In this document: piece after piece, positions 21,311-33,300 of the stretch
How the letters are laid out: each line of letters begins with the position of its first letter
Numbering within the stretch: the stretch's first letter is position 1
DNA from: Undaria pinnatifida
Lineage: Eukaryota > Sar > Phaeophyceae > Laminariales > Alariaceae
DNA length: 64,000 nucleotides
Direction of reading: 5' to 3'
Assembly: GCA_012845835.1 (NCBI GenBank)
Contig: JABAKD010000016.1
Location: forward strand, 9,562,121 to 9,626,120
Position numbers and translations under genes: made by a program
The notes under the pieces: generated by a model
Seen by the model: only the letters and a program-made list of their open reading frames with translations
The model's database searches: none
Told to the model about the DNA's origin: nothing

Positions 21311-24300
21311 ATGATTGCAGGGATACTAGTACGAGCTAGTCGGCACGCTCCTGCCTCTGTGAGCCTCGGAATCGGCTTGGGTCTGGCGGCTTCTTTATCG
21401 TCGCAGAGACAGCAACAAGGCACGTCCCATGCCGACTCTACTGCTGTTGCACCAGCAACGCGTAAGCGAGCAGGCGACACTGCCAACATTGCTGCTACCG
21501 TTAGCGGGGGGAGCAAGGGCCAGGGCTCTAGTGGCAACGACAAGGGCAAGGATGCGGGCACCAAAGAGCCTACCCTTCGAGAGGATGTGAGACAGAACGG
21601 GAACGCGGATGATCATGGAAATCTATCATAGTTTCTTTGTTCCCCCCCCACACTTCAATGATACTTCTACTTTCCAGCTTCTGGACAAGCCGTGGTCACA
21701 GGTGCCGTCTCTTCTCCCCCCCGGTACAGAGTGTACCTTGCCGCTTTTTCGACAACATGGTTGACATACTCTTTAAATTATATATACACCCTAACCCTAA
21801 CCCAATGTAACGCAACAACCATTGTACGGTGAAACCCCCTTCGTCGCGTACACAGTGTGCGCCAACCATGTTGTCCAAAAAGTGCACAAGTGGCACTCTC
21901 TACTGGAGGCCGGTACACGCCTTCGATTTTTATCGCGCGTAGGGTTCAGCAATCCTACTGCTCGTCGGTTGTTCATCGATTGTTGCGAACTCACGCTCTC
22001 GAAAACAAGGAAAAACCCCTACGAATTTATATGAGTATGCACTCGGGAGGACTCGAAGTCACGAAACTTGCCTGCACCAGGCTCGAGGACAACCTGATAC
22101 GCCACCGGGGCGACCGGCTAGAATAGAATACATTGACGTAGATGACTACGCAGTCTCGTGCCTTGTGTTCGGGTACGTGTACGTGCTCGGCTGATGTGAA
22201 GATGTATAGCATGGGATATCCAGCGCGTAGACAGGGGATCAGGGCGGTGGCTGCTGTACTCTGCTGCAGTAATTGCTGGCTCGTATCGTCGTTTTTCAGT
22301 ACGAACATGTTACTTACGTCACTGATTTTTGTAGAGTTTGTAGAAGAGTTGTATACCCTTCACGGGGAACGACCCGCCGCAATTTTCAATTTTCAGGCAC
22401 GGGCGTCGTAGCTGCGCTGCAACGTGTCCAATAACTCGGGAAGGAGGGGCGATCATTGATATCTGTACTGTGATTTTTGGTTTCATTGCTCTTGTTTCAC
22501 TGCATGCCCGCGGGTCGTCACTCTGACAGCACTCCAGACAGCAGGCGCGTTCGTCTATACTCACGATTACCGTGCGGTTCGTACGGTGCAGGCAGCCCAA
22601 CCGCTGTAGTTTGTAGCCGCGAGTTGGTTAGTTGTGGGGACGGGGGAACTCTATGCTGTAGTTGAGTGGATACCCGCGGCCATGTGAGTTCAGTTTGCCC
22701 ATTTGACCTTTTCACTTGTGCGCCTTTTTCCGTCTCGTGCGTTTTTAGGCGGGAAAGCGTAGTATTTCCCTGACGAATTTTGATTTCACTTGGATTTTCG
22801 GATCTTCCTAGGGCTCCAGCACCTTTGTGTGACCACGGACTCTAGATTTTTGATAAGAGTTAATGTGAGAAAACAACAACAACAACGAACAGAGGGAAAG
22901 AGAGTGGCGGACACCCGCTATTCCGGTATTGGCGGTGCAACCGCCGAAGGCGGCGGAAACTCGAACTGTTGATGGTGTTGAGCAAATTTTTCGGCTTGCT
23001 GCACCTCGTGCTGTAAGCATAATCAAAGCAAACATGTCGTTTTATTTTGCTTATTTTAGCTGTATGGATTATAGTACGGTCACACTGAGCGTCATACAAA
23101 TCAAATAAGCAACTAAGCAACTTTTGACCAAGAAGCAATAATCGAAATCAACAGCAAAAAGCAACCCCTTTATTTTGGTGCTTCGCGCGTAGCGTAGGCC
23201 GACCCTTACACAGCCGGGCACGTGAGTCGAAAGGGGCCTTTTTCGACTGGATTCTTCTGCGCCTCCTTCTTATCGTCAGTCGAGTCGATTTATGGTGTTT
23301 GTGCTCTTTCTGGAGACGGTTGGTGTGAGGGAGTACTGCTGTATGGCAGTCGAACGTCTCTGTGCTTCGTGCATTCTCCGCGAGCAACGCGTGTTTCGCA
23401 CGCGACGAACCGTCGTCCAAGCGGGTTGGTGGCGTTGGACATAGCCGAAAGCGGCCAAGAGCTACGTTCGTGGCGTTGCCCTCAACCGACAGACGCCAAA
23501 CCTACAGCAAGCGTAGCCGCTGTTGGCAAAATGACACCGATACCGCTCGCTGCTGCCATCTTATGATACACGCTGCTGGCGGGTGGGGCTAGGATTCGTC
23601 GCCCTGACTTCCGGCAAAAAGCAGCAGCAGTGACAGCAAAAGCCACCGTCGGCGCTGTTGTATGACAGCTGTGTGGTGCCTGGTATGGGTGTGTGGGCGT
23701 GTGGATGTGTGTTTTTCGGTGGGATGAGCGATGCAATGGGTTAGAAAAACACGTTTTCGACTGACAACATGTTTTCGGCTGAAATTTTCGACTGGCAGGT
23801 CCAGTCGAATCGCTCAGTCGAAAAACGTTGAGCAAAAAGGCTCTTTTTCGACTGTGTAAGAAGCCCGATTTCGGCTTCAATCGAACAGGGTCGTTTTCGA
23901 CTGACCTGATCCGACTGTGTACAAATTGGCCTTACCAATACCAACGCTGACTAATTGATTGCGAGCGAAGAGCGGAACGAGTTTCTATTCATAACGTTCG
24001 CTATGGGGCCAAAAAAATAGGATCTCCTTTCCACCTTCGCGTACCCGGATCTCATTCTATGTCCCGCCCGATCGCAGGATCTCCCCAGAAGGACACACCC
24101 AAGAACGGTACGTAAAGTTTATGCGCACGCTGTTTTCACCATGAAGCCCTTTTACGACATGTAAACTCACTTACGAAAAAGTCGGTGCCTTCGGCGTCCG
24201 CCTTCGGCAGTTCTCCGGCCTTTCAGACTACTCTCAGCGCTTGACTGCCGGCGGGGAAATTAATTTGTCAGCGTTGATCTTCGATTTGTTTTATTCCGAT

Positions 24301-27300
24301 TTGGAAAAATTGTTTTTCCCAACACTCTTTTGTTGCTGTTATATGTTGAACTTCGTATTTTACGCTCTATAATATCATGCACACAGGCTTCGGATTGCGG
24401 CATGTGACATGTGTCACAATGAACTAGAACAAAACAGCACACTGCACGACAGCATGATGAATTGAACCGCACACACACAAGCCTCCAACTTTTCAATTCC
24501 CAACCAAGCTATGAATACCAGCTACGCCCCAACTACGCAGCCGGTGTGGCAAGCGCGCACACGATGGCTCCAAGCCTGGTGTGCGCTCTGTGGCCAGAGA
24601 GCTGGGCTTCTGGCATGGTTTGTCGCGCGCGCAGCGGTCTGTCTTTGTCGGCCTAAGAACACGGGTTCGAGCTCTAATACTTTATTGACACATGGACCGA
24701 GCTGTTGCACTGCACCACTTCATGCGTCTCGTGAATGCCTACATTTTGAACAATGAGAACGAATTTGGGCCAACAGCAAGCCCTGCTGTGCTGCTGATTT
24801 GCATTAAACCCGCCAGCCTGAGGCACACCGAGGACGCCGAGGTATGACACATACGAGTACGTACGAAGAACTCGTTTTTTCGTAGCCATTTGTTCACCGC
24901 ATGATCGCACCATGCACATAGATTGTGTCGTTGTTTATTATACTTCAGTTTATTTGTCTAGTAAATTCGTTGGGATTTCAGAATATCAGGTCGTTCGAAC
25001 AGCCCAGCTCTTCGGAAACAGCCCAGCATCTAAACTGACGCAAGGCTGACGTACAGCTGCTTTTTCTCGAGTAGTCAGCTCTTCGTGTCGAACGTGCAGT
25101 TTAACACTCTTCAATAATGCCCGAATCGGCATTATCTGCATGATCCCACCAATAGTTGGGCACAAGCTGACAACTCAGGGGCGAGACTGTACAAGAACAC
25201 GCACACAGGTATACCCGGTTCCATGCGCTCTTCTGCTGCTCACCCGCTATATTCTTCCCGGTCGAAATCAACCCTTCAATAATAAAGTTGAAAAAAGGCT
25301 TCAGCTATCGTGAATTAAGTCCCTATATTTCAGCGGCGTTGTAAACCACAGCTTCACGTTCACTCGAAAGAAAGCCACAAAACACGCGTAGCTATTGATC
25401 GATCTTGTCTGACCGACCGTTGCTCTCACGTCGCTGTATGCTGTATGCTGCATGATGTATATATCCGATTGCCCTCGGTGAAATATGTGTATAAATAGAT
25501 GATCGGGTCCTACGAGGACCGCATCCGCAACTTCAGCAGCGCCGAACGCGTCTTCGAGTTCTTCGCGTCCGTCACCAACGACAGGTGACAAAAGGACGCG
25601 GTGAACAGGGGTTGGCGCATTGGCGCGACTTGGCGCTCTCGTTCGTGAAACGTGTGAAACGATCGACCAACGAGTCCCGGCCCCCAGTTTCCTTTTTCTT
25701 GCCTGAGGCGCACGGGTTCGCTTCGGTGATATCATGTGTATATGTCATATGTCATATGTATGCAATAGTATGTTATTTTGTGTTCCGGTGAGGGGGATTC
25801 TTCAATTCCAGAGTTGTTTATGGTCTGTCCTGTGACCTCGGGCTAGATTGTGGCCATGAGGTGTTGTGATAACAACAACAGCAACAATGGAGGCGGATTC
25901 CCGACGCAATATGTATATATAAAAAGTGCGTGCGCATTGTAAAATGGAAGTTCGCTTCTTGCGGTCCAGCCAGCCAGGTGGTTTAGCTTAGCTTGTAACC
26001 GTCGCCGTTTCATTCATGGAAGCGTCTCGTTGGGTGAAACCTCATTTTTGTTTTGCGCCGTGCCTCTCTGTTTTATACCGGTATACTGGTATGCATACCG
26101 TAGCTTTGTTTTGTTTTTCTTCTTTCCACCCCGCTCATTTGCAAGCGCAGTACTATGGAAGATTTTTTTTTTTTTCCGTGTTTTCCCCTCCGCTTGTTGT
26201 ACGAAATATACGTAGGGTGGCTTTGCTAAAATGTTTCTTTGTTTATTTTTTGCCCCGCTTTGTTTGTTTGTTTGGTTTGGTTTGTTGGGTTGGTTGTTTT
26301 TTGGAAGAGAAACGTTCGTGACTCCGAATTTATTTTTCGTCCCGCTTTGTTTGTTTGTTTGGTTTGGTTTGCTGGGTTTGCTTTTTTCTTGGAAGAGGAA
26401 CGTTCATGACTCCAGAAGACTTCGCGCGCTCCATCACGCCGTACCAGCATCGGAAGGGCGTCAAGGTCGGCTCTGACAACTTCAAGTACAACTTCCAGGC
26501 AAGACCATATTCTTGTCGTAAATACTAACGCTCAATCCCCGCGCCCCCGGGGGCGGGCAAACCCGAAACTGTCGTCGACGCCTTCCATCTCTCTACATAT
26601 CGTCGCTTAAAGAAAAAATGAATAATTTTTTTACCGATTATTGACCATTAAAGTTGTACAACTGAATATATGCTCGTTTGGGCTGGTCGGTGATGCATGC
26701 CCGGTTGCTTGCCTAATGGAAACATTTGTTTTCTTTAGCTTTCACGAGTTTTTTTTTTTCATGCTATGGTACCTGATGCCGCTCATCGGAACTCCTATGT
26801 TCCCCCTTTTTCGCTTTTCGCTTGCGACACCCCCCGGGGTTTCAATCTAATCGCGTCCCGCCGGAGAACCTTGCTTGGCTGTACAGCACTGCGCATTTAC
26901 CCCATAGTGTATCACCCTACTACCACGTACCAGATATATGTTAACATTGTCCCTATTTGTACTAACCCTATGCGAAGTTTATCCAGTATATATACTAGCG
27001 AAAAAGTAAGCGCGTTTAATTTTTTCTTTCTGGGCTGCGCCAAGCGAAGGTCGTAAATGGTATCCACGGAAACAATTGCGTTCGTCTCGGTATCGTATCG
27101 CGGGGTCGCCGCTTTCGTCCCCAGACTCGTTGGAGCAGTAGAAGAGGTGTGAAAAGCGTGCTGTCGCTGTGGTGCCTGTCTTTGCTACTGCTGTTTGGAT
27201 CATTTCCCAAGCTATTTATACGAGGTTCCCCTTTTGGGATGGGGTTGGCTTGATACCCCACCCCGGGCGCGTCTTAAGCAGAAGATGGGAAGCACAGGCG

Positions 27301-30300
27301 TTCCAATGATATATACAGGTTTGAGCTACTGTACTGATTTTGCTGCTGCTGTATGCTTCGTATACCTGGTATGAGGTCCGACGAAATGTGTTTGGCCACT
27401 GTTGGGGTGGACGTGTGGGTGTTGTGGTTCGATTTCTTTTTGCGTTGCAACAGCCGCAAGCACATACACCGCGACTACTGGCACACAGGCGAGAGCTTGG
27501 AGCGCGGTTGCCGTTGTGTCGCTGTTGCTGTGCTGCACTCACCGCGGTACTGCTGCTGTGCTGCTGCTGTACTTCTGCTGTACTGCTGCTGTACTTCTGC
27601 TGTACTGCTGTACTTCTGCTGTACTGCTGTGTACTACTTTTGTGGCTACGAGGCTGGGCGGCTGCTTCTGAAAAAAAACACCGCTCTTCTTGATCGTTTT
27701 GTGTGCCTATGACAGCGCGCACCCCACACACACATACACAGAAGCGCACGCGCATACACACAGAAACGCCGTTCGTGGCTGTTACAAAGGAGTGCTGCTA
27801 CAGCTGCTGCTGCTGCGTCGCAGCAGACAGCAGAGAGGGTAAAAAACTTGGACTGGTGATGTTATACGGCGGGCGGGAAAGCCGAGAGGATAAAAAAAGT
27901 GCGGGAGGGGAGTGGGTTATATTAAAACAACTGTGGATTTTTTACACAACTGCTCGGTTTGAGCAGCGAGGCGGAACGCAACCCCATAAAAACAAGAGCC
28001 AGCTGAGCGACGATGGTTTATCGGTCGCCCCGGTGGCGTATCAGGTTATCCTCGAGCCTGGTATAGGTCATTTTCGTGAGTTCGAGCCCCGCCGAGTGCA
28101 TACTCGAATAAATTCGTTGGGACTTTTTCTTGTGCACAAACTGACTTGCGGAAAGCGCGAGAGCGTGAGTTAGCAACACTCGATGAAAAATCGACGAGCA
28201 GTGGGATTGCTGAACCCTATGCGCGATAAAAATTGAAGGCAAGAACCGGGGGGGAGAAGGGACGACACCGGTGACCACAGCTTGTCCAGACGCTGGAAAG
28301 TAAAAGTGTGAGAAAAAAAAAAAATCAGAGCACCGCCACGGAGCTCGGCCTGGATCTAGACATGCGTCGTGATGTACCGACGGTCGCCTTGCTCGCCCCG
28401 AAGCCGAAGGCGCAAGAAACTCGACCGCCGGAGAACAGCGAGCCAGAAAATAGTGCATATGTTACGTATCCATGTATGTATCGTAGTCATCGCTTTTAAC
28501 CTCCAGCTCAACCCGTACGAGATTTACCCTCAGCGATCTTCTGGACAAGCCGTGGTCATAGGCGTCTTCCCCTCTACCCGCCCGGTACACGCCTTCGTTT
28601 TTATCGCGCATAGGGTTCAGCTTTCCTAATTTTCAGCTTCTTGTGCTCGTCGATTTTCAACGGATTTTGTGTTATATCCCTGTTTCGTTATACCCGGCAT
28701 TTGTTGTGTGATTTCTATATTGTATTCCACTTTTCGGCCTTTCCCCCCTCTCTTCACAGGTCGTGTGATTTGTCGTCCTTGCGCGTTTCGTTGTTCTCTG
28801 TTCACATCACGCTTTGACCTTTTGTCCTTTCCCCCCTTCTGGCCCTGTCTGTCTCCCCGGCGATTTTTTGCCCGTTTATATCGCCGGTATATCGGGCGAG
28901 CGCAGCAGCGAGTTTATGGCCATTTCGTTTAGTTTCTCTTTCGCGATCAGTGCGAAATTGAGTTTTTTTGGGGCTGTCCCAACCGATGTGACACTGGCAA
29001 AATATGGGTATACACATCGTCCCGGTTTTTTGCCGATCCCATTTCCGATTGAAATCGCTCCGATTAATTGGGTGATTCGGCTCCGACTCGATTCACACCC
29101 CTATTTTTCGGCTTTCCCCCTCCCCGCCCCCCCCCCTCCTCCTGCGGTCTTTACTTTCTCACCCTTGGTTCGTTTGCTGTTCTCCCCGCCCGTACGGTAG
29201 GGGTGGTGGTGTACCAGAGCGATATGGCCGCCTTATTGGCAAATATGTCGGTTGACGGCACTCTTGACCCTTGACGGACAGCCGTCAAGGACCGCTCCAT
29301 ACTGAAAGAAGTATATAACGTCTGACGAGGCCTTGACGGGACGAAACTAGACTGTCAACACCGTCAACCCACATGTTTGCTTATTGGGGGAAGTCGCCTT
29401 ATTCCTTCCAGGTTTTGAGTGCAATTCCTTCCCCAGTCGCGCCGAGCGATTTTGACCGCCTTATATGGGGATACCGCCTTATATGTAAGCAACTTTGACC
29501 GCCTTATATCGGTATACCGCCTTATATGGGGATTCCGCCTTATAGGGGGATACCGCCTTATATGGGGATACCGCCTGATAGGGGGATACCGCCTTGTAGG
29601 GGGATGCCGCCGTATAGGGGGATACCGCCTTATATGGGGATCCCTGCTGTATATCAATGTGGCCCTGACTGACCCTCTGACGCATTTTTCCTTGCTGCGC
29701 ACGGAAAAATGCAGGCGAAGCACCGCGGGCCGACGAAGGAGGAGGTGGCGGGCTATAAGGAAGTGATGAAGATAATCCTCGACGACGCTAGGGTCACGCC
29801 GCAGGAAGTCAGGGAGATGATCGAAGCAAGGAAAAGGTTTGTGTGGCCGAAATGACAAGTTTGTCTGTTTGTTTGTTTGTTTGTTTGTTTGTTTGTTTGT
29901 TTGTTTGTTTGTTTGTTTGTTTGTTTGTTTGTTTTGTTTTGTTTTGTTTGTTTTTCTTTTTCTTTTCTCATTTTCCAATGTTGGACAATTCCCGCTGAAA
30001 AAGAGTGGCTGGTGTATCACGCAGCTTGCAAATGTAGGTATCGACCCTTTAGATTTGTCGAACTCGCAGCGGATGTACTGTAGTTAGAATAGTTTTATCC
30101 AATACAGCAATTTTATTACTATAGACAGAAATCACCCTTGGTAGATAGTCCTGTTGAGGTCACCGTGGAAGCGTCCAGGGGTGTCGTGTATCTTGAAAGA
30201 GTATTTCATTTGTAAAAAAGCGCGGCCTGAGCATCACGCAGCTTGCAAAAAATGAGTGTGGACCATTAAATTAAATTGGGCGAACTCACAAGCTGACTTT

Positions 30301-33300
30301 TATTTTTGTTTTCTATTGTGTTTTCTATTGTTAATTATCACGTACAGTACTAAGCCAAATGAAAAGGTCTGTTTGTTTGTGAAGTATTTATTTTTTTCCC
30401 ACGCTTTGGACAAATGCAGAGTGCTTTGTTTCATCTTGAGCCCTTTTTGCCGCTGAAACCGCTGAAATTGCGTGCTACGAACTTGAAGTAGTTTTTCTCC
30501 GAAAAAATGTGCGCCCTGTTTTTTTTTTTTTTTACCCGAAAATCAAGGTTATGGTAAGTCTTTTTTTTTTTGCCGCTGTTTTTGCAGCGGCTTAAGAGTC
30601 ACTCGTCCGAATGGCTTATTACCCTATTTCTTTGCAGTCTTTAACTTTGCGGTTTCACTATTAACGCTGCCACTATGGAGGCGCTTTTTGTCACGCCGCG
30701 TCAACAACGTATTTAAAGGGCCGTTTTTTTACGAGTACCAGAACCCCCTTTCACGTTCTGCCTACGAGTATAAATTGGGTAGTCAAAATTCCCCCGTGCT
30801 GGAGCCGTAGCCCGAAATATCAAGGTATTGAAATATATATATATGTAATATTATCAGATCCGGTCGCCCCGGTGATCTAGTGGTTACCCTCGAATACTAC
30901 CAGCGTTGGTTTTTGAGTTCGACTCCCACCGTGGTGAGATTTGAGGTTTTTTGCAAAAATGCTAAAAAAGAGATCAACTGCTGAGAACGCCTAGCAGCGC
31001 GGGTAGACACAATTCGACGCGGGTGGACGAGGGAAGAAAATGCTGACTTCTTCTCGTGATAAAAATGAAGGCACGTACCGTAGTAGTAGTAGTAATAGTT
31101 GTTGTTGTTGTTGTTGTCGTTGTTGCCGTTGTCGTTGCTTTTGTTGTTGCCGTTGTTGTTGTTGTTGTTGTTGTCGTTGTTGTTTTGTTATTGTCGTCGT
31201 TGTCGTTGTCGTTGTCGTTATTATCACGTAGTGGGGACGGGGGAGGAGGGCCCGCTATGTTACCCCGGATCTGAGTTGCTGCTGGGAGGGAGCGCTAGAG
31301 TAGTGCGAGGATAATAAATGGGATGAAGAATATATATATACATATTTTTGCCACGCGCGACACACTGCACGGATCGCGCCCAAACCTCCGGCAACGTGAG
31401 CCCGACGGTCGAATTGTGCCCACCCCACCCGACGTTTGGGACAAAGGTGCGAGCACGAAGAGATGTGCCCGAAGGGAAAAAAAACACAAGTATACATATA
31501 CATATATATAGGTATGTACCTGGCATATAATATATCAGTCCGATCTGTGAAACCTGTTAAAATGTTCCAAAATACATCAGAACTCGATTTTGTTTTTCAC
31601 AGTACTACTGAGTATACTACTCGAAGTATGTGCCAACGACGTAAGAGGTGTATGGAGTTGGAGTTGGTGCTGGTGCTGGTGATTATTTACTGCTTATTGG
31701 TAGACTGGGTGTCCTGCCGCCGTTATTTTAGACCCCATCTTATGGCAGTGGAAGAGACTCCTCATATTCGTTCTACGGTAGCCCCCCCCAGCTTTATTGG
31801 AGGAAATCGCCGGTTTTGAAACCAGCTGCTCCCGACCGTATCTCCTGAAATGCGGTGGTCCTTGCGGTGGCCCTTGCCACCCCGACGTCGTCTTTCGATA
31901 GTCCTTGGCACAGAAAAAGATGTGTGAGGGTATTTTTTTTTATGGCGTCCTCGCTCGTGTCGAGCAGCCATGAAGCGTTCGTTAAATAAAAATTGCTGTG
32001 TTTTTTGGGGGGGAGGGCTACCGTAGAATCAGTCCTCACTTGACGAGATCTATATGCTGCACCCAAAAATGGTCGTTGAGACACAAGGTGTACGGTTAAA
32101 GAACTGAGGAACAGATATAAGGTGTACGGTTAAAGAGCTAATGAACACGCACTTCCATAACGTGGGTAGGAAACCCAAAGAAAACAAAAAACGACGCTGT
32201 TGAGTTTTTTTCCTCGGTATATCATATGGGGGTCAGGAATATATTGCGCCAAAAAGTGCCTGACCCTATCGTAGCGTAGCATATGCGTGTTTACTTGCCC
32301 TCGTTTACTACTGCGCCCGTTTTTGTGAGCAGCCTCTCACGAGACGTGTGGATTTGTTATACAGGATAAAATATGGAAATCGGGGAAAAAATTGGTTCAT
32401 GGGGTTTAAGGTAGTCGACCAAATTGTCAACAACAAGAAAAAACGCCGGGTTTTCTCCGGACAAAGTTTTATGGGTAGGGGCTGGGGGTCGGGGGTAGAG
32501 TTGTAGGGATACTTCGATTTATAGGATTGAGGGTCTAAAGTAGTTTATTTCGGGCGGTTTTTGACGTTTTCCTTTCTCGTAATTCTGGAAGCACACGTGG
32601 GCTAGACCAACTTGTCGGTTTTCTGTACCTTTTTTTTATCGTTACAATGTACAATCATCCAGAATTGCGGTAAAGGCGGCTCGTTTTTGTGGGACATTCT
32701 ACTCGTTCTTCGGTAGATTGGTGTGGGGGGGGTTGTTTTACGAGTCCTAAAGTGATCGAACGAGATGTTAACGCGTCCTCCTTTTCGCGATGCTTTGCTT
32801 TTGCGTGCTTGCTTTTGCGTGCTTGTTTTTGCGTGCGCGCGCGCTCGTGCTGCGGGCCGAGGGCTCTGCAGGTTTCACATTACCGTGGAGGCCCATCTTG
32901 AGGTGCTGGAGGATCTGGGAGTGACGCAGGTCCACCTCGACGAGCTGGCCTTGGCAAAGGGGGGTATCTCACGCGAACGGTAAGTGGGTCCCATGGGACG
33001 AGGCTGTTGTCCACTCCGCTCTCTCTCTCATTTCCGCTAGTTTTTGAGCGCCTTTGCTTATGTCGATTCTGCTCCTTTTTTTTTCATTGTTGTTGTGATT
33101 GCTGGAGAAAAAAAACGTCAAAGTATTTTGCTACCATGTTTCCCCCGAATTGTGCTCGTTATGCTCGAAAAAATACCCGTATGTTCCAGTTTTATGCTCT
33201 TAGACCGATGACAATGGAAATCCGATGGTTTGGCCAAAAAGTTTGCAAAGTTTTTTGGGGGGTTAGTTGCTGAAAGATTCCGGGTAACGTCGCTATGGGG

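Larger units (their letters stand above)
26499..29714 (+). other. GC-AG intron (MICU intron 3)
   Basis: Exon 3 ends ...FKYNFQ at CAG|GCAAGA, a GC donor like that of ZDS intron 10. The acceptor is AATGCAG before 29715. Contents: a dispersed repeat shared with ZDS intron 3 (27180-28020), a CTGCTGTACTT tandem (27540-27640), a full SINE (28021-28324), a partial SINE (28539-28665) and a family G element with an internal satellite (29379-29649). The stretches 26500-27180 and 28670-29370 show nothing recognisable. Confidence 0.7.

Noticed and set aside
21293-21631. Extension of MICU exon 1 to a stop at 21631
   Set aside because: The donor GAT|GTGAGA at 21587 gives the exact spacing to SYEDRIRN; reading on gives an unrelated tail.
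24078-24107. 30-base micro-exon candidate in MICU intron 1
   Set aside because: Good splice signals, but exons 1 and 2 already join with the spacing of other MICU proteins and the piece has no homology.
29364-30020. 218-codon minus-strand frame rich in RRYPPIRR and NKQT
   Set aside because: It joins two unrelated tandem repeats (family G satellite and TTTG run) and overlaps MICU exon 4 on the other strand.
30862-30935. Possible tRNA gene
   Set aside because: Good A and B boxes but no closing acceptor stem, and it continues into the SINE body.
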